Source: Verrucomicrobiota bacterium (lineage in GTDB: Bacteria > Verrucomicrobiota > Kiritimatiellia > CAIQIC01 > Lenti-01). Taken from it: a stretch of 10,024 bases of DNA. The stretch lies in contig DMJA01000179.1 of assembly GCA_003451935.1 (NCBI GenBank), positions 1-10,024 on the forward strand. The letters run 5' to 3'. The translations under genes and the position numbers were made by a program. This document shows, piece after piece, positions 1 to 5,919 of the stretch (positions are counted from its first letter, which is position 1; the number at the start of each line of letters is the position of its first letter). The notes below the pieces were generated by a model. It made no database searches. It worked only from the letters and a program-made list of their open reading frames with translations, and had not been told where the DNA came from.

Positions 1-890
1 GGTATGCAGTTAAACAGACTGGCGCCAAAGTTTATGCAAACGACTTTCTGAGCTTCTGCTTTCACACCGCGCGCGCAACAATTGAAAACAATTCCGTGCT
101 CCTCACCGAATCCGACTTGGAAAAACTCATAAGCAAATCAGTTAACGCCCCAACATTTGTGCGAGACACCTATAGAGATCTTTTTTTTAATGAAGTCGAT
201 TGCACATTTCTTGATAATCTATGGGCAAATATTCAAACCCTTGACTCACCCCTTAAAGTGTCATTGGCTCTCGCCGCAGCATCTCGCGCCTGCATGAAGA
301 AGCGTCCTCGGGGCATGTTCACATTCACTGGCCATAAGGGCTGGGATGAACGCAAGGATTTGAAATTGTCTATGCGGGAGCAGTTTCTAACAGCGGTAAC
401 GGCATTAAATGGCGCAGTCTTTTCAAATGGCCAGCAGAATGCTGCATTCAACCTGGATGTATTCAGTCTCCCCCCCGATCTTGCCGATGTCGTTTATATT
501 GACACCCCATATATCAGCCCATTCTCGGATTGCGATTATACGCGCCGCTATCACTTTGTTGAGGGTTTCTGCCGCTATTGGGACGGCTGCGAGATAATGT
601 CCAAAACGAGCACCAAGAAAATTCGGTCGTTTGATACGGCCTTCTCAACAAAGGCGCGCGCACCGGCAGCCTTTCAGCGCCTTTTTAAACACTTCAAGGG
701 CTCAACTCTTGTAGTCTCATATTCATCGAATAGCATCCCGAATAAAGAGGAAATGGTTAAGCTACTGAAACAAGAGAAAAAGAGCGTCGAGGTTTTCGAG
801 TCAACGCACCGCTATCATCACGGCAACCACGCACATAAGGTCGGAAACAACAAAAACGAGGTCCTCGAGTACCTCTTCATAGCACAATGA
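1..890 (+). CDS. D12-class adenine-specific DNA methyltransferase, 5'-truncated by window edge
   Basis: The frame is open from position 3, with no convincing start inside the window, so the gene begins upstream; about 295 residues are visible. The role inferred from the family is methylation of adenine N6 in a DNA recognition site, protecting host DNA from the nuclease encoded next. The first visible residues (VYANDF at about 11-16) resemble the segment following the AdoMet-binding motif of D12 enzymes; the FxGxG motif itself would lie upstream. The catalytic motif IV appears as IDTPYI (Asp at visible residue 167), a DTPY variant of DPPY. The C-terminus carries VVSYSSNS and ends NEVLEYLFIAQ, typical of this family. 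The stop overlaps the next start (ATGA), so the two are probably translationally coupled. Base composition is much lower in GC than the operon downstream. The reading frame contains a T8 tract (181-188) and a C7 tract (470-476). Confidence 0.9.
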   Translation, partial: YAVKQTGAKVYANDFLSFCFHTARATIENNSVLLTESDLEKLISKSVNAPTFVRDTYRDLFFNEVDCTFLDNLWANIQTLDSPLKVSLALAAASRACMKKRPRGMFTFTGHKGWDERKDLKLSMREQFLTAVTALNGAVFSNGQQNAAFNLDVFSLPPDLADVVYIDTPYISPFSDCDYTRRYHFVEGFCRYWDGCEIMSKTSTKKIRSFDTAFSTKARAPAAFQRLFKHFKGSTLVVSYSSNSIPNKEEMVKLLKQEKKSVEVFESTHRYHHGNHAHKVGNNKNEVLEYLFIAQ

Positions 891-1900
891 AAATACCAAG
901 CTCACTAGTCCCTCAGGCTGATCGTCTTGATGAGGTTCTCCGCGCCGTAGAGGCCGTTGGCCATGGTGCAATCACATTCCAAGATATTGCACGAGCACTT
1001 GGTAAAGTTGAGCGTCAGGGCCGCTATTATAGGCTAGCAGCGGAAATCCTCGGGTTCCTTAATAACAGTGCTAATCATTCTGTACTCACTGATAGCGGCC
1101 GTCTTTTGTTGGGCGCCAGTGCTGCCGAAAGAAAAAGTATTATCAGGCATGCTGTACTGTCGATGCCCCTCATTCACAGGCTCATTCCGTTCTTTGAAGC
1201 AAGATTGCCCGGCGGCATATCCAGGACAACCCTTGTCAGATTTCTGTCCGAAATTGCAGATTTGGGGGGTGATTCGATGGCGCCCCGAAGAATTTCAACG
1301 GTAACAAGCTGGCTTGTTGATAGTGGCGTGGCAGAGATAAAGGGCGATACCATGCGTTTGAATCCTGCTGCCTTTGCAGAGCATGTTGTTACATTTACAA
1401 AGGATGATGAACCATTATTTCCCAAGGCTTACAGGCTGGAAGATTATGATGAGGCAGAGCGCCAAATTAAAACCCGGAGTGCCCTAACGACTGTTCTGGT
1501 CGATGAGACAACCAAAGAACGAGCAGAAGCCAGCCACAGTCGGTTAATCCACATGATGGCCGAACGAATCCGGGGTTTAGGGGCGGTGCCTAAGGCCAAC
1601 CGCCTAATTGACCTGTCGGCCCAGGTAGATGACTCAATATATTTGTTTGAGATGAAATCCACCACTGAAGATAACGCCAGGTCTCAAGTCCGTCGGGGTT
1701 TGTCCCAACTTTATGAATACCGGTTTGTGCAAGACATACCAAAAGCAAAGCTGGTTCTGGTTATCGAAAAACAACTTCCTGGCTCATTGCAATGGCTGGT
1801 CGAATACCTTCAGAAAGATCGCAACATCTTTCTTGTCTGGGATGGCAGCGATAACTTTTTCGCCAGCAAAGAAGTCGCGAAAGCGCTTCCTTTCCTATAA
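887..1900 (+). CDS. Putative type II restriction endonuclease: winged-helix N-terminus plus PD-(D/E)XK nuclease
   Basis: The 337-residue protein begins in the ATGA overlap with the methyltransferase stop, so this start is well supported by context. Residues about 10-190 are helix-rich and look like two consecutive winged-helix modules (for example ITFQDIARALGK followed by a leucine-rich stretch, and RISTVTSWLVDSGVAEIKG further on), probably for DNA recognition. The C-terminal part contains a PD-(D/E)XK-like signature: D242 in RLIDLSA, then E255-M-K257 in YLFEMKST, followed by Q274-L-Y276-E-Y-R279, an arrangement common in restriction nucleases. Pairing with an adenine methyltransferase makes it the likely cleaving partner, probably cutting unmethylated DNA. 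I do not recognise a named prototype and the recognition site cannot be read from sequence. The alternative is a DNA-binding nuclease of another defence type. No clear terminator follows the TAA. Confidence 0.75.
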   Translation: MKIPSSLVPQADRLDEVLRAVEAVGHGAITFQDIARALGKVERQGRYYRLAAEILGFLNNSANHSVLTDSGRLLLGASAAERKSIIRHAVLSMPLIHRLIPFFEARLPGGISRTTLVRFLSEIADLGGDSMAPRRISTVTSWLVDSGVAEIKGDTMRLNPAAFAEHVVTFTKDDEPLFPKAYRLEDYDEAERQIKTRSALTTVLVDETTKERAEASHSRLIHMMAERIRGLGAVPKANRLIDLSAQVDDSIYLFEMKSTTEDNARSQVRRGLSQLYEYRFVQDIPKAKLVLVIEKQLPGSLQWLVEYLQKDRNIFLVWDGSDNFFASKEVAKALPFL

Positions 1901-2119
1901 AGGGGTCGCCCATTAGAGGTTCCGGTCAAACACAACCCCCCCCCCTCTGAGCCGTTTCTAAAACGAACGCTTCCTTTCACTTTGTTTCGAACGGGTCAAC
2001 CGTAGCCACGTGTGCCGGTGTCTAGCACCCTTTGCGCATGGGGGGGGCGAGCGGCGATTTTCCGCATAGGGGGGGCGTTGAGGCCGGGTTCTGGGCGGAA
2101 TATTCAGCATGGGAATGTA
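1901..2119. other. Non-coding junction between AT-richer restriction-modification unit and GC-rich operon
   Basis: No credible gene is seen here. The segment contains a C10 tract (1936-1945) and an 11-base repeat (CGCTTCCTTTC) found both at the end of the nuclease gene (1884-1894) and at 1968-1978. It also contains two G-tract repeats, listed separately. Only weak hairpins are visible, such as ACGG/CCGT around 1991-2003 and GGTG/CACC around 2017-2029. Neither is followed by a T-run, so no rho-independent terminator can be claimed. Base composition shifts from mixed to GC-rich across this stretch, consistent with the edge of an acquired segment. Confidence 0.5.
2035..2077 (+). repeat. Two 15-bp near-identical direct repeats with G-tracts, 28 bp apart
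   Basis: CGCATGGGGGGGGCG (2035-2049) and CGCATAGGGGGGGCG (2063-2077) differ at one base, and their starts are 28 bp apart. They lie about 80-120 bp upstream of the predicted transcription start of the Mla-like operon. Tandem placement upstream of a promoter could reflect binding sites for a regulator. The second repeat continues into GGG at 2086-2088 and GGG at 2093-2095, so 2069-2095 could fold as a G-quadruplex with loops of 1, 10 and 4 bases. Function is inferred only. Confidence 0.55.
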
Positions 2120-2148
2120 TTGTGCGCGGAAAAGGGGGGCATTATACT
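2120..2148 (+). promoter_or_regulatory. Sigma70-like promoter for the mla-like operon
   Basis: The -35 candidate TTGTGC (2120-2125) and the -10 candidate TATACT (2143-2148, 5 of 6 consensus bases) are separated by 17 bp. The -35 matches consensus only in TTG. Transcription would start near 2155, at or one base before the ATG at 2156, so the first gene would have a leaderless mRNA. The 17-bp spacer includes a G6 tract (2134-2139). There is no other promoter-like sequence in the gaps of the downstream operon, which are too short to hold one. Confidence 0.55.
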
Positions 2149-2155
2149 GCCGGGC

Positions 2156-2947
2156 ATGATGAGCATGGTGGGCCAAATCGGAGCCGGGGTGCTGGCGCGG
2201 CTGGGCCGGGCGGCGCGCACGGCGGCCATGGTCTGGGCGGTGGTGGTCCAATCCCTGCGTCCAACAACCTGGACCGCTCCGATGCGCAACGTGCTGGCGC
2301 GGCAGATTTTGTTCACCGGGATGGAGGCGACGGGGTTCGTATCGCTTATCGCCGTGATTGTGGGGGTGCTGGTGGTGGTGCAAGCCGAGTATTGGCTGAC
2401 ACGCCTCGGGCAGACGGCGCTGATCGGGCCGATCCTGACGGCGGTGGTGTTGCGGGAGCTGGGGCCGCTGCTGACGAATTTCGTGGTGATCGCGCGCAGC
2501 GGCACGGCCATCTCGACGGAGCTGGCGAATATGAAGGTGCATGGCGAGGTGCGCGCGCTGGATGCGATGGGGATCGATCCGTTCGTGTATCTGGTGATTC
2601 CGCGCGTGCTGGGGGTGGCGGCATCGACGTTCTGCCTGACGATCATTTTCCTGGGGGTGACGTTCATTGGCGGCTTCCTGTGCATGTGGGTGATCGAACT
2701 GGGCGACATCGACATGGGGCTGTTCTTCAGCAACATCATCGGGGCGGTGACGGTGACGGACGTGTTCAGCCTGCTGGCGAAGTCGATCCTGCCGGGGATG
2801 CTGACGGGGGCGATCTGCTGCGACGAGGCGCTGGGCGTGGGGACCGCGGTGACGGAAGTGCCGATCGCGGCGACGCGCGGCGTGATGCGCTCGGTGGGCG
2901 CGCTGTTCGTGATGTCGTTGCTGATTTCGTTGATCGCGTATCTGTGA
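2156..2947 (+). CDS. mlaE: MlaE-family ABC transporter permease
   Basis: Starting at ATG 2156 the protein has 263 residues, the usual length for the family. It is an inner-membrane permease that, with an MCE protein, moves phospholipids between inner and outer membranes to keep outer-membrane lipid asymmetry. Visible signatures are the hydrophobic segment FVSLIAVIVGVLVVVQAEYW, the conserved LRELGPLLTNFVVIARSGTA stretch, and the MGIDPFVYLVIPRVLG segment, followed by three more hydrophobic segments. The helix expected to touch the ATPase reads MKVHGEVRALDAMG (from residue 126), where homologues usually have EQ/EE and ID at the equivalent places. A longer reading from GTG 2012 would add an unlikely tail encoded by G-tract DNA and is rejected. 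No Shine-Dalgarno sequence precedes ATG 2156; ATGs at 2159 and 2165 are also possible. The next gene begins 8 nt after the stop. Confidence 0.93.
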   Translation: MMSMVGQIGAGVLARLGRAARTAAMVWAVVVQSLRPTTWTAPMRNVLARQILFTGMEATGFVSLIAVIVGVLVVVQAEYWLTRLGQTALIGPILTAVVLRELGPLLTNFVVIARSGTAISTELANMKVHGEVRALDAMGIDPFVYLVIPRVLGVAASTFCLTIIFLGVTFIGGFLCMWVIELGDIDMGLFFSNIIGAVTVTDVFSLLAKSILPGMLTGAICCDEALGVGTAVTEVPIAATRGVMRSVGALFVMSLLISLIAYL

Positions 2948-2955
2948 GGACGGGG

Positions 2956-3597
2956 ATGGACGAAAAGGAATACATCCGGGTGGAGGCGGTGCAGGGGCCG
3001 CAACTGGGCGCGTCGTGGAGCTTCGCGGTTCCGCGCGGGGAGGCGGTCTGGATCCCGGATGACGAGGATTCGGGGATGGCGTGGCTGGACTGGCTGACGG
3101 GTATCGAGCCGCCTCCGGCGGGGCAGGTGTTCTGGAAAGGCGTGGAATGGCGCGAACGGCATCCGCACGAGGCGTCCGCAGAGCGCGGACGGATCGGTTG
3201 CGTCTTCGCGGGGGGCGGGCTGGTGGCGAACCTGGACATGGACGAGAATGTCTGGCTGCCCGCGCGCATGCACCGGCGGGAGGGGGCGGCGGAGGCGATC
3301 GAGCAGTGGGCGCGGTTCTTTGGATGCTGGCCGCTGCCGCCGGAGCGCGCCTCGGCGGTGCGCGAACGGGATCGCCGCCGGATTTTATGGACGCGGGCGT
3401 TCTCGGGAAATCCCGAGGCGCTGGTCTTGGAGCGTCCGTTGCGCGAGGTGCCGGCGGAAGACCGGGCGTTGTTTTTGAAGGCGGTTCGGCAGGTGCGCGC
3501 GGAAGGGTGCGCGGTCGTGTGGCTGGAAAAGGATCTGGACGCGGAAACGCAGGCGGCGCTGGAGCCGCTGGCGCGCGCGGCGCCGGACAAGGATTGA
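2956..3597 (+). CDS. Degenerate MlaF-like ABC ATPase homologue (pseudo-ATPase)
   Basis: This 213-residue protein sits between the permease and MCE genes, where the ATPase is expected. It retains the family framework: VPRGEAVW at 25-32, WLTGIEPPPAGQVFWKG at 46-62 (as in LxGxxxPxxGxVxxxG), RIGCVFAGGGL through DENVWLP at 79-102 (the Q-loop region), RRRILWTRAFSGNPEALVLERPL at 140-162 (signature helix to Walker B), and CAVVWLEKDLD at 185-195 (H-loop region). All catalytic features are altered. Walker A GxxGxGK(S/T) is PDDEDSGMA, the Q-loop Gln is Ala85, LSGGQ is replaced by AVRER (134-138), Walker B DE is E159-R160, and the switch His is Lys192. It is also shorter than E. coli MlaF (about 269 residues). 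ATP binding and hydrolysis are therefore unlikely; a structural or regulatory partner of MlaE is inferred. The frame is intact and the gene is packed in the operon, arguing against a decaying pseudogene. The start ATG follows GAGGACGGGG; earlier starts would overlap mlaE heavily. Confidence 0.8.
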   Translation: MDEKEYIRVEAVQGPQLGASWSFAVPRGEAVWIPDDEDSGMAWLDWLTGIEPPPAGQVFWKGVEWRERHPHEASAERGRIGCVFAGGGLVANLDMDENVWLPARMHRREGAAEAIEQWARFFGCWPLPPERASAVRERDRRRILWTRAFSGNPEALVLERPLREVPAEDRALFLKAVRQVRAEGCAVVWLEKDLDAETQAALEPLARAAPDKD

Positions 3598-3607
3598 GGA
3601 GCGAACC

Positions 3608-4531
3608 ATGGCGAAGAAATTCAAATTCCGGTATGTGAACGAGATCGTGGGCGGTTTCGTGATCCTGGTGGTCCTGCTGCTGCTGGCGGGGGTGATCGTG
3701 GCGGGCCACGCGCAGCATTGGTTCGAGGCGATGTACGAGATCAACCTGAAGTTCCCCCCGGAAGGTTCGATGGAGCTGCAGAAGGGCGCGGAGGTGATGC
3801 TGCTGGGCGCGCCGGTCGGCAGCGTGCAGGACATCCTCGTGGGCGACGACGGCAACATCTCGGGCACGATGCGGGTTCGCGGGCCGTTCGCGAAGCGGTT
3901 CCTGCGGGCGGATTCGATCGGATTGGTGAAGAAAAAAATGGTGGTGACGGGCGACGCCTACATCGAGCTGACGCGCGGGACGGGCGCGGAGCTGCCGCGC
4001 ACGGGCGGCGAGATCGAATGCGTGAAGGACACCGAGATCATGCAGATGATGGAAGAGGCGCTGGATGAGCTCCGGAAGGAAGCGGAGAAGACGGTGGCGC
4101 TGGTGAACGCGGCGATCGAGGAATATACGAAGCTGGCGGCGGGCATGAACGATCCACAGGGCAATCTGCAGCAGCTTTTGGCGAATTCAAACGGCCTGCT
4201 GGAGGACATCCGCAGGGGCAAGGGCATTCCGGCCAAGGTGCTGAACGATCCCGCGATGGCGAAGGACGTGGAGAACATCGTGTCGCAGGTGCAGGCGCTG
4301 ATGACGAAGATCAACGCGATGGCGACGGAGCTGCAGACGGTGGTGGCGAAGCTGCCGCCGATGGCCGACACCGTGGGCGGCGAGGTGGACAACCTGCCGG
4401 TCGTCGTCGGCGAAACGCAGGCGCTGATGCGCGAGACGACCACGCTGCTGGACGGCCTGCAGAAGCACTGGTTCCTGAGGAAATACATGGAATCGGACGA
4501 TGCGGTCCGTTCCGAGGAGGTTTTACACTGA
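3608..4531 (+). CDS. mlaD: MlaD-like MCE-domain protein
   Basis: The 307-residue protein has one N-terminal membrane anchor (about residues 13-35, GGFVILVVLLLLAGVIVAG) and an MCE domain at about 41-125. That domain includes GAEVMLLGAPVGSVQDI and a DAYIELTRG end, as in MlaD proteins that form a periplasmic ring with a lipid channel. The remaining 180 residues are helical and polar, with likely coiled-coil segments, ending LLDGLQKHWFLRKYME. A long C-terminal helix region is common in MCE proteins that extend across the periplasm and is longer than in E. coli MlaD. GAGGAG at 3596-3601, six bases before ATG, supports the start. It follows the pseudo-ATPase by 10 nt, and its stop overlaps the next start by one base (TGATG), so translation is probably coupled. 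Confidence 0.92.
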   Translation: MAKKFKFRYVNEIVGGFVILVVLLLLAGVIVAGHAQHWFEAMYEINLKFPPEGSMELQKGAEVMLLGAPVGSVQDILVGDDGNISGTMRVRGPFAKRFLRADSIGLVKKKMVVTGDAYIELTRGTGAELPRTGGEIECVKDTEIMQMMEEALDELRKEAEKTVALVNAAIEEYTKLAAGMNDPQGNLQQLLANSNGLLEDIRRGKGIPAKVLNDPAMAKDVENIVSQVQALMTKINAMATELQTVVAKLPPMADTVGGEVDNLPVVVGETQALMRETTTLLDGLQKHWFLRKYMESDDAVRSEEVLH

Positions 4532-5445
4532 TGAAACGCATCGCACGGGCCGGAATGGGATTGGCGCTGCTTTGGGCGGCAGGATGTGCGGCGCCGAAGG
4601 CGCAATTCACCGATGCTGACTGGGTGTCGAATTCGACGACTGGCCGGGGTTGCTACGAGCGCGGGGACTTCCGGCGCGGGGCGGATGCCTACGGCCGCGC
4701 GCAGCAGCGCGCCCGGGCGCTGGACGACGCGGATGCCTTGGCGGTGTCGGCGGTGAACCGCGCGGTCTGCCTGCTGGCGGAATCGAAGGCCGGCGAGGCG
4801 CTCGCCGCCGTGGACGAGGCGCTGGCGGATGCGCGGGTGTCGATGGCCCGTCGCGCGGAACTGCTGGTGGCGGGGGCGCGCGCGAAACTGGCGCTCGGAA
4901 AGCCGGATGACGCGGTGGCACTTGCGGGCGAGGCGCTGAATCTCGATCCACCGCCCGTGCTGTGGGCCCAAGCGCTGCTGGCGCAAAGCGCGGCGTCGCT
5001 GGCGCAGGGAGATGCCCAGCAGGCGGCGAAGGAACTGGCGTTCAAGTTTTCCGCAAAGGATTGGGCGAAGCTGCCGGCGGACTTGCGCGCGGAATACGCG
5101 GCGCGGCGCGGGGAAATCGCGGCGTCGGAGAAGAAGCCGGCGGAGGCGATGGCCTTGCAGGACGAAGCGGCGGCGCTGTGGAAGAAGGCGGGGCGGTTGC
5201 CGGAGATGGCGCGCGCCTTGGCCGAGGCGGGGCGGCAGGCAAAGGCCTCCGGCGATTTGGCCGGGGCGTGCGACCGATTCTACCGGGCGGCGCGGAGCCT
5301 CTGGGCGCAAGGGCTTCAGCCCGAGGCGGTTCGCATCCTCGAAGAGGGCGTGGCCTGCGCGGAAGAACTGAAGGACGAGGCGATCGGCAAGCGGATGGCA
5401 GATTTGTTTGTAACCTTTCAAGATTCAAAACGACTCTCAAAATAA
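4531..5445 (+). CDS. TPR-repeat lipoprotein
   Basis: The 304-residue protein has a basic N-terminus, a short hydrophobic stretch and a lipobox-like AAGC with Cys19 as the probable lipidation site, so it should be anchored in the outer or inner membrane on the periplasmic side. The rest is Ala-rich and helical with TPR-like units. Examples start near residue 40 (CYERGDFRRGADAYGRA), near 77 (AVCLLAESKAGEALAAVDEALA) and near 113 (GARAKLALGKPDDAVALAGEALNLDP), with further units to about residue 285. TPR proteins act as protein-binding scaffolds; a role linking the MCE protein to other envelope components is inferred from position. A GAGGAGG ribosome site (4514-4520) lies 10 bases before ATG 4531. 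No catalytic motif is seen. Homologues could not be identified by reading. Confidence 0.85.
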   Translation: MKRIARAGMGLALLWAAGCAAPKAQFTDADWVSNSTTGRGCYERGDFRRGADAYGRAQQRARALDDADALAVSAVNRAVCLLAESKAGEALAAVDEALADARVSMARRAELLVAGARAKLALGKPDDAVALAGEALNLDPPPVLWAQALLAQSAASLAQGDAQQAAKELAFKFSAKDWAKLPADLRAEYAARRGEIAASEKKPAEAMALQDEAAALWKKAGRLPEMARALAEAGRQAKASGDLAGACDRFYRAARSLWAQGLQPEAVRILEEGVACAEELKDEAIGKRMADLFVTFQDSKRLSK

Positions 5446-5457
5446 CGGAGAACAGGC

Positions 5458-5919
5458 ATGAAAAAATGGATCCTGATGGGATGTGCGGCGCTGGTGGCCA
5501 GCGGCGCGTGGGCGGCGAAGGAAATGAGCGTGCAGGTGCGCGATGGACAGTTGCGCAACCGCGCGTCGTTCCTGGGGACGGTGACGGGCACGGTGGCCTA
5601 TGGCGACCGCGTGACCGTGAACCAAACGATGGCGGGCTGGTGCGAGGTGGCGAAGGCGGATGGCACCACGGGCTGGATCCACGAATCGGCGCTGACACCG
5701 AAACGCGTCGTCCTGAGCTCGGGCGCGGCCGATGCGCGCACCGGCGCAAGCGGCGAGGAAGTCGCACTCGCCGGCAAGGGCTTCAGCAAGGAAGTCGAGG
5801 CGGAATACAAGAAGCAGAACAAGGACATCGATTACACGTGGGTGGATTGGATGGGCAAGCAGACGGTCCCGAGCTCGCAGCTTGTTCAATTCCTGAAGCA
5901 GGGCGATCTGGCCCAATGA
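5458..5919 (+). CDS. Secreted bacterial SH3-domain protein
   Basis: The 153-residue protein begins with a typical signal peptide (MKKW, hydrophobic core, AWA then cleavage before AKE at residue 20), so it is exported to the periplasm. Residues about 22-80 match a bacterial SH3 (SH3b) domain: VQVRDGQLRNRASFLGTV, then GDRVTVNQTMAGWCEVAK and GTTGWIHESAL. Such domains usually bind peptidoglycan peptides or proteins. The second half (about 105-150), with GFSKEVEAEYKKQNKD and YTWVDWMGKQTV, is a separate module that I cannot name. A Cys at position 9 follows LMG, but the stretch before it is too short for a normal lipoprotein signal. GGAG at 5447-5450 supports the start. The stop overlaps the next start by ATGA, indicating coupling to the protease. 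Confidence 0.88.
   Translation: MKKWILMGCAALVASGAWAAKEMSVQVRDGQLRNRASFLGTVTGTVAYGDRVTVNQTMAGWCEVAKADGTTGWIHESALTPKRVVLSSGAADARTGASGEEVALAGKGFSKEVEAEYKKQNKDIDYTWVDWMGKQTVPSSQLVQFLKQGDLAQ

Noticed and set aside
1991..2029. Possible rho-independent terminator after the nuclease gene
   Set aside because: Stems of only four base pairs and no following T-run.
2134..2139. G6 tract as a ribosome-binding site for mlaE
   Set aside because: It lies 16 bases before the ATG, too far for normal use, and overlaps the predicted promoter spacer.
2012..2155. GTG 2012 as the start of mlaE
   Set aside because: It would add 48 residues encoded by G-tract and promoter-like DNA, beyond usual MlaE length.
1958..3718. 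586-codon reverse-strand open frame opposite mlaE and the pseudo-ATPase
   Set aside because: Its product is dominated by Pro, Arg, Ala and His with no domain, as expected from the antisense of GC-rich codons. The forward strand holds recognisable genes there.
5484..5486. Cys9 of the SH3b protein as a lipidation site
   Set aside because: Only eight residues precede it, too short for a lipoprotein signal, while a good AWA cleavage site follows at residue 19.
4962..5915. Upstream extension of the M48 frame through the TPR and SH3b genes
   Set aside because: The translated part is Gly/Arg-rich and unlike any protein domain. A lipoprotein signal and the ATGA overlap place the true start at 5916 or 5931.
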